64,000 nt of DNA from Nocardioides caldifontis (GTDB taxonomy: Bacteria; Actinomycetota; Actinomycetes; Propionibacteriales; Nocardioidaceae): positions 165,222 through 229,221 of the forward strand of contig NZ_ML701736.1 of NCBI RefSeq assembly GCF_008087345.1, given 5' to 3'. Below the pieces are notes generated by a model that made no database searches, was not told the origin of the DNA, and worked only from the letters and a program-made list of their open reading frames with translations. A program made the translations under genes and the position numbers. This document shows, piece by piece, positions 19,534 to 28,119 of this stretch; within the stretch, counting starts at the first letter, position 1, and every line of letters starts with the position of its first letter.

Positions 19534-20871
19534 ATGACCGCCGACCTGCTCTACCTGACGGTCGGAGTCTCGCTGCTGCTCGCCGTCGTGCTCCCCGCCG
19601 CACTGCACCGGCATGCGGTCTCCGCGCCGATGGTGCTGCTGCTGGTGGGCACGTTGATCGGGTTGCTGCCGTTCACCGAGGGGCTCCTCGAGGGGCCGAT
19701 CGGTGAGCACGGGTTCCTCGAGCACCTGACCGAGCTGACCGTCATCGTCGCGCTGATGGGCGTCGGGCTCGCGATCGACCGGCCCCTCGTCTGGCTCTCC
19801 CTGCGGAGCTGGGCCCGCTGGGGCGCGACGATGCGGCTCCTCGTCGTCGCGATGCCGCTGTGCATCGGCGGGGTCGCGCTCCTCGGCTGGGGGCTGATGG
19901 GGCTGGTCCCGGCGAGCGCGCTGCTCCTCGGCGCCGCGCTCGCGCCCACCGACCCGGTGCTCGCCTCCGACGTGCAGGTCGAGGGCCCCACACCGTTCGA
20001 CGAGGCCGACGGGGAGGTCGACGAGGAGGACGAGGTCCGCTTCGCGCTCACCTCCGAGGCCGGACTCAACGACGGGGGCGCCTTCCCGTTTGTCCACGCC
20101 GCGATCCTCCTCACCTCGGCGGGGGTCGTGGAGTGGGGCGTGTCCTGGCTCGCCTGGGACCTCGTCGGCAAGATCCTGGTCGGCGCGCTCGCCGGGACCG
20201 CCGTCGGCTGGCTGCTCGCCAAGCTCGCCTTCCGGATGCCGGCCCCCAGCCTGCGGCTGGCCGAGACCGGAGAGCCGCTCCTCGCGCTCGCCGCCGTACT
20301 GCTGTCGTACGGCGTCGCGGAGCTGGTGCACGGCTACGGGTTCCTGGCTGTCTTCGCCTGCGCGATGACCCTGCGCTCCTCCGAACGCGGCCACGACTAC
20401 CACGTGCGGATGCACGAGAGCATCGAGCGGCTGGAACGGCTGCTGACCCTCGGCGTGCTGCTGCTGCTCGGCTCGACGCTCACCAACACCATGCTCGACG
20501 ACCTGACCTGGCAGGGCGTCGTGGTCGGGACCGCTCTCGTGCTGGTCGTCCGGCCGGTGTGCGCCCTGCTGGCGCTGCGGATGAAGGGGCGCGACCGGCT
20601 CGGTGACCGGTGCCTCACCGGCGGGGAGGAGCTGGCCACGGCGTGGTTCGGGGTCCGCGGCGTCGGGACGCTCTTCTACCTCGCGTACGCGGAGAAGGAG
20701 GCCGTCTTCCCGGGGATGGAGGAGGTGTGGGCGACGGCCGGGTTCACGATCGCGTTGTCGGTGCTGGTGCACGGGATCACGGCGACCCCGGTCATGCGCC
20801 GCCTGGAGCGGGCGAAGGATCGCGGGGACGACTCGGCAGCCCGCGACGCCGGCGACCGCGTGGAGTCCTAG
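19534..20871 (+). CDS. Cation:proton antiporter, CPA family
   Basis: This 445-residue membrane protein has about 12 hydrophobic segments and resembles the CPA1/NhaP-like sodium(potassium)/proton antiporters. Visible family features are LLGAALAPTDPVLASDVQ in the ion-binding region, a TSEAGLNDGGAFPF segment with the paired acidic and Asn residues, and a FGVRGVGTLFYLAYA segment. An acidic loop at about residues 155-172 lies between two transport segments. The ATG at 19534 was chosen because the first membrane helix begins four residues later. Its stop codon lies in a CTAG tetranucleotide that is shared with the stop of the convergent VOC gene. Confidence 0.92.
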   Translation: MTADLLYLTVGVSLLLAVVLPAALHRHAVSAPMVLLLVGTLIGLLPFTEGLLEGPIGEHGFLEHLTELTVIVALMGVGLAIDRPLVWLSLRSWARWGATMRLLVVAMPLCIGGVALLGWGLMGLVPASALLLGAALAPTDPVLASDVQVEGPTPFDEADGEVDEEDEVRFALTSEAGLNDGGAFPFVHAAILLTSAGVVEWGVSWLAWDLVGKILVGALAGTAVGWLLAKLAFRMPAPSLRLAETGEPLLALAAVLLSYGVAELVHGYGFLAVFACAMTLRSSERGHDYHVRMHESIERLERLLTLGVLLLLGSTLTNTMLDDLTWQGVVVGTALVLVVRPVCALLALRMKGRDRLGDRCLTGGEELATAWFGVRGVGTLFYLAYAEKEAVFPGMEEVWATAGFTIALSVLVHGITATPVMRRLERAKDRGDDSAARDAGDRVES

Positions 20872-21221
20872 CCGTCGGACTCGAGCGGCGCTCCGCCGAA
20901 GCCGATCTCGTTGCCGTCCGGGTCGAGGTAGTGGACCTTGCGGACCCCGTTGCCGTAGGTCTCCCTGCTGTCCGGCTCGACGCCCCGCGCGGCCGCGCCG
21001 CGGACCACCTCGTCGAGGTCGTCGACGAAGAGCGTCACGAGCGCGCGCCCGGCACGCCCGGGGTCGAGGACGACGTACACGTGACAGTGCTCGGCCAACG
21101 TCCACACCTGCTCCGTGGGGTGCGCCTCGAAGGTCGCGGGCCCGCCCAGGAGCCGCTCGTACCACGCGACCGCCCGCGCGAAGTCGCTCACGGGCACACC
21201 GGCGAAGAGCTCCAGCGCCAT
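20868..21221 (-). CDS. VOC (glyoxalase/bleomycin-resistance) superfamily protein
   Basis: This 117-residue protein is a single vicinal-oxygen-chelate unit with two beta-alpha-beta-beta-beta repeats. The N-terminal ELFAGVPVSDFARAVAWYER and C-terminal HYLDPDGNEIGF segments are typical, and the Glu of NEIGF is the usual metal ligand. Substrate is unknown; similar proteins include glyoxalases, dioxygenases and antibiotic-binding proteins. I chose ATG 21221 because a GGAGG lies eight bases before it; GTG codons up to 21236 are in frame. The stop codons of this gene and of the antiporter overlap within one CTAG palindrome. Confidence 0.9.
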   Translation of the reverse strand: MALELFAGVPVSDFARAVAWYERLLGGPATFEAHPTEQVWTLAEHCHVYVVLDPGRAGRALVTLFVDDLDEVVRGAAARGVEPDSRETYGNGVRKVHYLDPDGNEIGFGGAPLESDG

Positions 21222-21279
21222 CTGCACCACCTCCACCCCTGACGACGACGGCGCGGGGCCGAACTCATCGCCCCTGGGG

Positions 21280-22545
21280 TCAGAGCAGGTTGCGGCCGTC
21301 GTAGCCCTGGCGCGGCGCGGGCAGCCCGAACACCGCGCCCACGGTCGGGGCGACGTCGACGGTGCGTGCGGTGAGGGTCGAGCTGCCGCGGCGCACCAGC
21401 GGTGACCCGCCGGCGATGAAGAGCGGGATCGGCCGCGTCACCGGGTGGCCGTGGTTCCCCGGGATCGGGTTGTCGACGAACGTCGGGTCGGAGAACCGCC
21501 ACCCGGCTCGGCAGTAGACGACGAGGTCGCCGGCCTCGGGGCCGAGCCGCAGCTCGGCGGGGGAGTGCACCGACAGCACGCCTTCGTGCGTGAGCGCGAC
21601 CTCGCGCATCCGCGCCACGGCCTCCCTGCGCTCGGCCGCCGGCCCGGTCCAGTAGAGGAGGTCCGCTCCGCCGTTGTCGGCGATCACGACCTTGCCGGCC
21701 AGCTCCGGCACGGCGTCGAGCCGTGGCTGCAGCGACACGACGGCATGGGGCAGCGACCAGTCCATGGAGTGGTCGGCGAGCACGACGAGGACCGACCGCT
21801 CCCAGCGACCGGTCCGCTTCAGCATCCCGACGAACCGCCCGACCTGCAGGTCCGCCTCGAGCAGGGCGGTCTGCCGGACCAGCTGGAGGCTGGTGCCCGT
21901 CAGATCGGTGTGGCCCAGCCGGTCGATGTCACCGAGGTTCACGAACAGCAGGTCGGGGTCGAACCGCTCGACCATCGTGATCGCGGCCTGCACGGTGAAG
22001 AGGTCCGGCGCGTGGCCGCTCACCGGCACGACCGGAGCCGGCTCCCAACGGTGGGTCGCCCGCTCGCCGAAGATCCCGTGCAGGTACTCCTTCGAGAGCA
22101 CCGTGCCGGTCGTGTAGCCCGCCCGCCCGAGCCGCTCGATCACCGTCGGGAACCGCAGGTCGGTCGGACGGTCCAACTCGCGGACGTTGCCCTCGGCCCC
22201 GTCGTACACGGCGTTGGCGGGCACCCCCGACCGGTCGGGCCTGACGCCGGTCATCATCATCACGTGGTTGGGGATCGTCTCCATCACCGGCATCGAGTGC
22301 GCCTGCGGGAAGTCGAGCCCCCCATCGCGCAGCGCCGCGAGGTTCGGCGTCAGCAGCCGGTTGACCTCACCCGGTCGGCAGCCGTCGACGACCAGCACGT
22401 AGACACGGGTGCGTCCCTTCGCACGCGCAGGGGCGCCGAGCGCGGAGGAGAAGAGGTACGACGCCCCGCCCGCGCTCACCGCGGTGAGCACGCCCCTGCG
22501 GGTCAGCGCGGTGCCGCGCACGCCGGATTCTTGTCGACCGCACAT
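21280..22545 (-). CDS. Exported nucleotide pyrophosphatase/phosphodiesterase-like protein
   Basis: This 421-residue protein belongs to the alkaline phosphatase superfamily, type I phosphodiesterase (NPP) group. A Tat-like leader is visible (LTRRGVLTAVSAGGASYL). Metal-site segments are VVDGCRPGEV, LTPNLAALRDGG, the probable Thr nucleophile in METIPNHVMMMTG, LGDIDRLGH, LADHSMDW and GNHGHP. It should cleave phosphate esters or diesters outside the cytoplasm. The ATG at 22545 overlaps the stop of the PhoD-like gene as TGATG, so the two exported phosphatases are coupled. The pairing suggests phosphate scavenging, though no Pho box is evident by eye. Confidence 0.9.
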   Translation of the reverse strand: MCGRQESGVRGTALTRRGVLTAVSAGGASYLFSSALGAPARAKGRTRVYVLVVDGCRPGEVNRLLTPNLAALRDGGLDFPQAHSMPVMETIPNHVMMMTGVRPDRSGVPANAVYDGAEGNVRELDRPTDLRFPTVIERLGRAGYTTGTVLSKEYLHGIFGERATHRWEPAPVVPVSGHAPDLFTVQAAITMVERFDPDLLFVNLGDIDRLGHTDLTGTSLQLVRQTALLEADLQVGRFVGMLKRTGRWERSVLVVLADHSMDWSLPHAVVSLQPRLDAVPELAGKVVIADNGGADLLYWTGPAAERREAVARMREVALTHEGVLSVHSPAELRLGPEAGDLVVYCRAGWRFSDPTFVDNPIPGNHGHPVTRPIPLFIAGGSPLVRRGSSTLTARTVDVAPTVGAVFGLPAPRQGYDGRNLL

Positions 22546-24212
22546 CAGACGATCCCACCGGCGGCCGGACGGACACGTTGCGTGCCCGCTCGCGTCTGCC
22601 AGCTCGCGGCACGCCAGGCGCCGGCTATCCGGTCCCGCCGGCTGCTGACCACGAACCAGTCCATCTGCACGCGCTCCGGCGTCACGTCGAGGACGGAGAA
22701 GCCGTGGTCGTCGAAGTTGAGGTACTTCACGTGCCGGTTCGCCGTCTGGATCGCCGCCTCCACCGCCACGCTGGTGGTCCGCGGTGGCGTGCCTGTGATG
22801 TCCTTGAGGTTGTTGCTGGTCACGCTGGTGCAGACGAGCTCGGTGCCGACGCTCCCGCTGAGCGGGTAGGTGCCGGCGTCGACCGGCAGGTCGCACGCCC
22901 AGCCGGAGTGGATGTCACCGGTCAGGAAGACCGTGTTCTGCACGCCGTTGTCGCGCAGGTGCCGGAAGAGCTCGCGCCGGTCGGCGGTGTAGCCGTCCCA
23001 CTGGTCGGTGTTGTACGGGATGCCGTCCTCGGGCAGCAGGCCGGTGACGTCGTTGATCCCACGCGCGAGGTCGGCGGGCAGCGGCGGGAAGACGACCGGC
23101 GCGATCATCACCGGGTTGCCGACGAGCTTCCAGACGGCGCGGTCGTCCTGGAGCGAGCTCTTGAGCCACTCCATCTGCGCCCTTCCGGTGATGGTGCGAG
23201 CGGGATCGCTGACGCCGGGCAGCCCGGGGCCGAGGGCCACCTGACCCGACCGGTGGCTCCTGAGGTCGAGAAGCGACAGCTCCGCCAACCGGCCGAACCG
23301 GAGCCGCCGGAAGAGCCGCGTACCGTCCCCGAGCCCGGTCGTGGGTCCCATTCGCACCGGCATCCACTCGTCGTACGCACGCTGGGCCGCGGCACGCCGT
23401 ACGGCGAAGTCGCCCTCGGTCCCGGGCTGGTGGTTCTCCGCGCCCTCCGCCCACTGGTCGTTGGTGACCTCGTGGTCGTCCCAGGTGACGATGAACGGGT
23501 GGCGGGCGTGCAGGGCCTGCAGGTCGGGGTCGCTCTTGTACTGCGCGTGCCGCTGCCGGTAGTCGGCCAACGTCACCGTCTCGTGCGGTGGCTGGTGGGT
23601 CCGCACGTCGAGGTCGGTGAAGCCGTGGCCGTACTGCCCGGGGCCGTACTCGTAGAAGTAGTCGCCGAGGTGGAGCACGGCGTCGAGGTCGTCGCGGGCC
23701 GCGAGGTGCCGGTACGCCGCGAACCAGCCGGCCTGGAGGTTGGCGCAGGACGCGACACCGAGCCGGAGGCCGGCCACGTCGGCGTCCGCCGCTGGAGCCG
23801 TACGGACGCGGCCGGCCGGGCTGGCGACTCCGCGGTGGAGGAACCGGTAGTGGTAGTCGGTCGCCGGTCGCAGCCCCGTCGCGTCGAGCTTCACCGTGTG
23901 GTCGCGGGCCGCCGTCGTGGTGACGGTGCCTTGGCGCACGATCCTGCGGAACGCCGCGTCGGTCGCCACCTGCCAGGTCACCGTTGCCGCCGGTCCGTTC
24001 CCCGAGCCGGGAGTGGCCGCCTGCGTGGGCGTCACCCGCGTCCAGAGGATGACGCTGGTGGGCATGGGGTCGCCGGACGCGACGCCGTGCCGGAAGTACC
24101 GTGCGGCCGCCTCGGCGTCGGTGGCGAGCCCGACGAGGGCGACGCCGGCGACCCCCGCGGTGCCGGCGGCGAGGACGGTACGCCGGTCCACCGGCACGTC
24201 GTGGGGGTGCAT
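22545..24212 (-). CDS. PhoD-like alkaline phosphatase/phosphodiesterase, Tat-exported
   Basis: This 555-residue enzyme is a PhoD family phosphatase, which uses iron and calcium to hydrolyse phosphate monoesters and diesters outside the cell. A Tat signal ([18 protein letters not shown]) opens the protein, followed by an N-terminal Ig-like domain and the catalytic domain. Characteristic segments are [10 protein letters not shown], the metal-binding [24 protein letters not shown] and [13 protein letters not shown]. The start is the ATG at 24212. It is the first gene of a two-gene operon with the NPP-like gene at 21280-22545. Confidence 0.94.
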   Translation of the reverse strand: MHPHDVPVDRRTVLAAGTAGVAGVALVGLATDAEAAARYFRHGVASGDPMPTSVILWTRVTPTQAATPGSGNGPAATVTWQVATDAAFRRIVRQGTVTTTAARDHTVKLDATGLRPATDYHYRFLHRGVASPAGRVRTAPAADADVAGLRLGVASCANLQAGWFAAYRHLAARDDLDAVLHLGDYFYEYGPGQYGHGFTDLDVRTHQPPHETVTLADYRQRHAQYKSDPDLQALHARHPFIVTWDDHEVTNDQWAEGAENHQPGTEGDFAVRRAAAQRAYDEWMPVRMGPTTGLGDGTRLFRRLRFGRLAELSLLDLRSHRSGQVALGPGLPGVSDPARTITGRAQMEWLKSSLQDDRAVWKLVGNPVMIAPVVFPPLPADLARGINDVTGLLPEDGIPYNTDQWDGYTADRRELFRHLRDNGVQNTVFLTGDIHSGWACDLPVDAGTYPLSGSVGTELVCTSVTSNNLKDITGTPPRTTSVAVEAAIQTANRHVKYLNFDDHGFSVLDVTPERVQMDWFVVSSRRDRIAGAWRAASWQTRAGTQRVRPAAGGIV

Positions 24213-24311
24213 GTCCCCTCAAACGGCCGAGCGCGCGTCAGGTGACGGTGCTCTGTGGACGGCGCGCGTCGTGGTGCGGAACTGTCGGGGCGGCCGTCTA
24301 CCTTGCTCGCC

Positions 24312-24980
24312 ATGGAGCTGAGGGTGGCGGTGGAGATGGCGGAGGGGCTGCTGCGCCAGCACCGCCTGACGGGGTGGCGGGTGGAGCTGGACATGGCGAA
24401 GCGACGAGCCGGCGTGTGTCGGTTCGCCGACAAGGTGATCGGGTTGAGCGCGCCGATCACCCGGGTGCACACCGAGGAGGAGGTCCGGGACACCGTGCTG
24501 CACGAGATCGCGCACGCGCTCGTGGGGCCCGCCCACGGCCACGACGCGGTGTGGCGGCGCACGGCGGTCGCCATCGGGTGCTCGGGGAAGCGGTGCGTGT
24601 CGACGGAGTCCGAGCGGGTGCCCGGCGCGTGGGTGGGGGTCTGCGCTGCCGGGCACACGCGCGACCGGCACAAGCGGCCGGAGCGGGTGCTGTCGTGCTC
24701 GCAGTGCCGGCCGACGTTCTCGGTGGACCACGTCTTCGAGTGGACCTACCGCGGGCGCCCGGCGCCGATGCACCCGAACTACGAGGCGGAGCTCGAGGCG
24801 ATGCGCACCGGCCGGCGGGTGCAGCTGGCGCCCGTGGGGTCACGCGTCCGGGTCACCCTCGAGGGGGAGTTCCACGGGATCGTGGGGCGGGTGGTCAAGC
24901 TCGGCCGGACGAGCTACCACGTCAAGGTGCGCGGCGGCATCCTGCGGGTGGTCTTCGCGGGCGCCGAGCCGGTCCGGTGA
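24312..24980 (+). CDS. SprT-like zinc metalloprotease domain protein
   Basis: This 222-residue protein has a SprT-like domain with the zinc-binding HEIAHALVGPAHGHD motif at residues 64-78, which matches HExxH plus a downstream His. A possible zinc-ribbon with cysteines in CSGKRC, VCAAGH and CSQC follows. The C-terminal 55 residues form a small beta-rich domain. Eukaryotic Spartan and bacterial SprT proteins of this fold act on DNA-protein crosslinks or remain uncharacterised. The ATG at 24312 begins MELRVAV; the longer in-frame form adds a low-complexity 19 residues without a ribosome site. Neighbours give no hint of its role. Confidence 0.88.
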   Translation: MELRVAVEMAEGLLRQHRLTGWRVELDMAKRRAGVCRFADKVIGLSAPITRVHTEEEVRDTVLHEIAHALVGPAHGHDAVWRRTAVAIGCSGKRCVSTESERVPGAWVGVCAAGHTRDRHKRPERVLSCSQCRPTFSVDHVFEWTYRGRPAPMHPNYEAELEAMRTGRRVQLAPVGSRVRVTLEGEFHGIVGRVVKLGRTSYHVKVRGGILRVVFAGAEPVR

Positions 24981-25003
24981 CGGGCGCGGCCGGCGGACAT
25001 GAC

Positions 25004-25040
25004 GACGGCGGGCCTGAGCCCGAGCTCCCGGCCCGCCGTC
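25004..25040. terminator. Hairpin between convergent genes
   Basis: Positions 25004-25014 (GACGGCGGGCC) are the reverse complement of 25030-25040, with a 15-base loop. It lies 24 bases after the SprT-like gene and 86 bases after the 3' end of the PKD-like gene on the other strand, so it can serve both as a terminator. A T-run is absent, as is common in actinomycetes. Confidence 0.6.
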
Positions 25041-25126
25041 CTGGTGGGTGCACTCCACGGTTGCCCGCCGGTTCTCCGGGCGAAACCCGAGGCCGTGGGT
25101 GGACTGGTGCGGTGCTCGCCGGCCGG

Positions 25127-25966
25127 TCAGCCGTGGTCGCCGGACAGCACCGCGGTCGCCTCGGCGACCCGCAGGGAGGTCGGCGGCCCGACCGTCGTCA
25201 CGGTCCCGTCGATCGGCTGCCAGCCCCCGCCGTTGACGCGGAACTCCGCGGTGTAGCTGACCTCGACGTGCGGGGCGACGGTGACCTGGGCGTCGGCGTA
25301 GCGGTGGGTGATGGTCTTCGCCGGGTAGGGGTCGCCCGGCACCGCCGTCGTGGTCGACGACCCGTCCCCGAACACCCAGCGGAACCGGCTCGGCGTCGCC
25401 ACCACGTCCACCGCCTGCCCGAGGATCGTGAGGTCGACCTGCACCGGTTCGGACTCGGTGTAGAAGATCGTGTCGAAGTTGACCAGCGTCTTCGACGCCG
25501 GCTGGACGAACGTCTCGAGCCGGGGCAGCCCGACCCGACGGAGCGCGCTCAGCACGTCACCTGGCGTCACCGTCGGCAGCGCCACCTCGGGCGGTGGTCC
25601 GCCCATGCACTGGGTGGTGACCGTCACCCACTGGCCCGACTGGGTCTGGCCCCAGAGCTGCCAGCGGCGTTGGGTCGGGTCGGGGCAGGTCAGCGCCGCC
25701 GAGCACTCGAGCTCTTGAGGTGAGCCGTCGGGGTTTGGCTGGCACATGGACGACCACTTGAAGTTCACGTAGGTGGAGCCGCCGCTCCCGCCGGATCCTG
25801 AGCCGGTTGTCGCCTCCTCCTCTTGCTCGCAAATGACTCCGACGTCGATGTAGTCGACGCCAGCACTGCCGCCAGTTCCGCACTCAGCCGCCAGGACAGC
25901 CGGGAGAGGGACGCTGAGGAGCGCCCCTGTAGTTAGGAGGGCCGCAGCCGCGCGCGTGAACTTCAC
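25127..25966 (-). CDS. Secreted protein with PKD-like domain
   Basis: The 279-residue protein starts with a clear signal peptide (MKFTRAAAALLTTGALLSV, cleaved near AAECG). A Cys-rich region with a Gly-Ser stretch (residues about 50-65) follows, then a PKD-like domain at about 180-255 recognisable by FRWVFGDGSST and ITHRYADA. PKD domains usually mediate protein or polysaccharide contact at the cell surface. The start is a GTG at 25966 that overlaps the stop of the DUF6318 gene (GTGA), so both are expressed together. Base use in the first third is less GC-rich than in neighbouring genes. Function is unknown. Confidence 0.82.
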   Translation of the reverse strand: MKFTRAAAALLTTGALLSVPLPAVLAAECGTGGSAGVDYIDVGVICEQEEEATTGSGSGGSGGSTYVNFKWSSMCQPNPDGSPQELECSAALTCPDPTQRRWQLWGQTQSGQWVTVTTQCMGGPPPEVALPTVTPGDVLSALRRVGLPRLETFVQPASKTLVNFDTIFYTESEPVQVDLTILGQAVDVVATPSRFRWVFGDGSSTTTAVPGDPYPAKTITHRYADAQVTVAPHVEVSYTAEFRVNGGGWQPIDGTVTTVGPPTSLRVAEATAVLSGDHG

Positions 25967-26577
25967 GTGGCTCGCTCCAGTTTTTCGACGAGCCAGCTCT
26001 CAGATCGATGGCGCAATCCGAACGTGTAGAGCACCCGCCCACCTTCGAAGCGTTGCACTTCGGCACCCCTCGACTCGGTCACCCGTTGCGGTGCGATATC
26101 GATGACGACTCGCAGCGTCGGTCGCTTGCGCGGTTGCCGCGCTAGGTACTGGATCTCCTCGGTCCGCCACCCGTCGCCCCGCAACCACCCGCCAGCGGCG
26201 GACACGGTGTCGATGGAGTCCGCGATGGCCTCGCAGGTGGAGCAGGTGCGGCTGCCCAGGCTCGCGAGGGCATCAGTCGAGCCCGTGCGCGTCGCGTGAT
26301 TCAAGGTCTCGACCCAGTGCTCCACGAACGCCACCGCCGCAGCCTTCGACGTCCCGCGCGCCTCCGCCGGAAGGCTCGGCGCAGCGCCCGGGTCCGCGGT
26401 CGGTTCGGTGGGCGCCGTGGGGCTGCTGCTCGTCGGCTCCGGCTCGGCCAGGGGTGCGGGCTCGGGAGGTTTCTCCGAGCACCCGGCCACGCCGGCCACC
26501 AGCAAAGCCGTCGCGAGCGCAGCCACAATCCTGCGCACGCCGTACCTCTCGAGCGGGCGCCGGAGCGCGCCCTTCAT
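25963..26577 (-). CDS. DUF6318-type lipoprotein
   Basis: This 204-residue protein has a lipobox (LLVAGVAGC) after an N-terminal hydrophobic segment, then a Pro/Glu/Thr/Ser-rich spacer (residues about 40-75). A soluble domain beginning AAAVAFVEHWVETLNHATRTG with a CSTC pair follows; these match DUF6318 proteins of actinomycetes, which have no known function. I chose ATG 26577, preceded by AGGGG, over GTG 26592. The C-terminal third has unusually many non-GC third positions for this window. It is the first gene of a two-gene operon with the PKD-like protein and is divergent from the GlsB-type gene. Confidence 0.82.
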   Translation of the reverse strand: MKGALRRPLERYGVRRIVAALATALLVAGVAGCSEKPPEPAPLAEPEPTSSSPTAPTEPTADPGAAPSLPAEARGTSKAAAVAFVEHWVETLNHATRTGSTDALASLGSRTCSTCEAIADSIDTVSAAGGWLRGDGWRTEEIQYLARQPRKRPTLRVVIDIAPQRVTESRGAEVQRFEGGRVLYTFGLRHRSESWLVEKLERAT

Positions 26578-26764
26578 CCCCTGCACCTGCACTGCCCCCG
26601 ATTTCTGGTCCCCCGGCCGTTACGGCCCGGGCGGAAGGGTACATAACGCCGACACGGGTTCCGAACGGCCGTCCGCGGCCTGTGGAGAACTCGGGAGGGT
26701 TTGCGGCCGAACGAACCGGACAACATGTCAGATGTCCGCAGGACCGCACCTCGGGAGGGAAACC

Positions 26765-27046
26765 ATGTTCCAGATCCTCGGCCTCATCATCGTGGGGCTC
26801 ATCATCGGCGCGCTCGCGCGGCTCCTGAAGCCGGGCCGCCAGCGGATGAGCATCCTGGCCACGATGCTGCTCGGCGTCGTCGGCGCCATCATCGGAGGTG
26901 CTCTCGCCGACCTGCTCGGCGTCGGCTCGATCTTCGAGCTGAACTTCCTCGGCTTCGTCTTCGCGGTCATCGCCGCGCTCCTGCTCGTGGGGATCGCGGA
27001 GGGGATGAGCGCCAAGAACGGCGGCCGGCGCCACAGCACCGTCTGA
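26765..27046 (+). CDS. GlsB/YeaQ/YmgE family membrane protein
   Basis: This 93-residue protein has three hydrophobic segments with conserved glycines (LIIVGLIIGALARLLKPG, GVVGAIIGGALADLL and a third near the C-terminus). It belongs to the transglycosylase-associated/GlsB family, small membrane proteins often induced by envelope or general stress. Their molecular role is not established. A strong ribosome site GGGAGG lies about six bases upstream of the ATG at 26765. A hairpin at 27060-27102 follows the stop. Confidence 0.92.
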   Translation: MFQILGLIIVGLIIGALARLLKPGRQRMSILATMLLGVVGAIIGGALADLLGVGSIFELNFLGFVFAVIAALLLVGIAEGMSAKNGGRRHSTV

Positions 27047-27059
27047 CCTGAAGCAGCAA

Positions 27060-27102
27060 CGACCCGGGGTCCACCCGACGGAGGGACGAGGACCCCGGGT
27101 CG
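27060..27102 (+). terminator. Strong hairpin after the GlsB-type gene
   Basis: Positions 27060-27072 (CGACCCGGGGTCC) pair perfectly with 27090-27102 across a 17-base loop. The stem begins 14 bases after the stop codon at 27046. No T-run follows. It most likely ends transcription before the next gene, which starts at 27202 on the same strand. Confidence 0.7.
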
Positions 27103-27201
27103 CTGCGCGTCCGGCGGCTGCAGGGGGCGCGGTCGGGACGTGAGCCGCTCCACTCCCCGAGCTCCTTCGGCTGCCTTCTCCGCCTTGCCATACTCGGTCA
27201 G

Positions 27202-28053
27202 GTGGCGGAGGAGGAACGCGAGAAGGGACTGGGGCTCAGCTGGACCCAGATCCTTGCGGGTTCGCTGGCCGCGGTGTCGTCCGCCGTCCTGCTCTCCACG
27301 CTCGGCGTGGCGGGCACGATGATCGGCGCGGCGCTCGGCAGCGTCTTCGCTTCCGTCGGCAGCGCCGTCTACGCGCGAGGGCTGGCCGCGAGCCGCGAAC
27401 GGATGGCCCAGCAGGCCCAGGCTCTGGTGCGGGTCACCCAGGCGCGCTCCGCCCTCGACCAGGCGGCCGACGCGATGGGACCGGGCGGCTCCGTCAGCGA
27501 CACCGCCGTACGCCGGGCCGACCGCGCGCTTGACGAGGCCGACCGTGCCCTGAGCGAGGCCGAAGGCGCCCTTTCCGAAGGCGCCGAGGTGGCCGACGCG
27601 GTCGCCGGAGCCGCTGACGACGAGCCGCCCGCCGAGACGCCCCTGACCTGGCGCGAACGGTTCCAGGGGCTGTCGTGGAAGCGCGTCGCGCTCATGACCG
27701 CGGCGGTCTTCGTGGTCGTGATGGTCGCGATCACCGCCTTCGAGCTGGTGAGCGGCCGCTCCGTCTCGCAGGTCACCGGCGGCACCGACGGCAGGTCGGG
27801 CACCACCGTGCCCGGACTCCGCAGCACCGAGCCCGAGGCGGAACCCGAGCCCCGGGAGCGCCCGACGGGCGAGCCCACCGACGAGCAGCCGAGTGAGTCG
27901 CCGTCCGAGACCCCGGTGGAGAGCGACGAGCCGTCGCCGACCCCGACGGACTCCCCGACTACCGAGCCGTCCGAGACGACGTCGCCCACCGAGCAGCCCA
28001 CCGAGGAGCCGACGGACCAGCCGACGGACGCTCAGAGCCCGCCCGCAGGCTGA
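27202..28053 (+). CDS. Membrane protein with Ala-rich helical region and Pro/Thr-rich tail
   Basis: I do not recognise a named family. The 283-residue protein has a hydrophobic hairpin at about residues 15-60 and an Ala/Glu-rich, probably coiled, region at about 65-125 that contains heptad-like repeats (DRALDEADRALSEAEGALSE). A second membrane segment lies at about 165-188, and a long Pro/Thr/Glu/Ser tail from about 205 to the end is probably outside the cell. The start is GTG at 27202. Such tails often span the cell wall. It runs toward ackA and the repeat at 28051-28116. Confidence 0.75.
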   Translation: MAEEEREKGLGLSWTQILAGSLAAVSSAVLLSTLGVAGTMIGAALGSVFASVGSAVYARGLAASRERMAQQAQALVRVTQARSALDQAADAMGPGGSVSDTAVRRADRALDEADRALSEAEGALSEGAEVADAVAGAADDEPPAETPLTWRERFQGLSWKRVALMTAAVFVVVMVAITAFELVSGRSVSQVTGGTDGRSGTTVPGLRSTEPEAEPEPRERPTGEPTDEQPSESPSETPVESDEPSPTPTDSPTTEPSETTSPTEQPTEEPTDQPTDAQSPPAG

Positions 28054-28116
28054 CGCGCGCCACGAGGGGCGGCTCAACACCCCTGACGTGCGCCACGAGG
28101 GGCGGCTCAACACAAC
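28051..28116. repeat. Two tandem 33-bp intergenic repeats
   Basis: The unit at 28051-28083 is repeated at 28084-28116 with few differences. The core of 24 bases, GCGCCACGAGGGGCGGCTCA plus AACA and one more C frame, is identical at 28057-28080 and 28090-28113. The second copy is flanked by TGACGT (28084) and ACGTCA (28117), giving an inverted repeat that could form a terminator between the convergent genes ending at 28053 and 28120. The exact duplication between two stop codons suggests a dispersed actinobacterial intergenic repeat; this is an inference. Confidence 0.75.
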
Positions 28117-28119
28117 ACG

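Noticed and set aside
27880-28040. Repetitive ACCGAG/CCGACG segments
   Set aside because: They encode the Pro/Thr/Glu tail of the membrane protein at 27202-28053, not an intergenic repeat.
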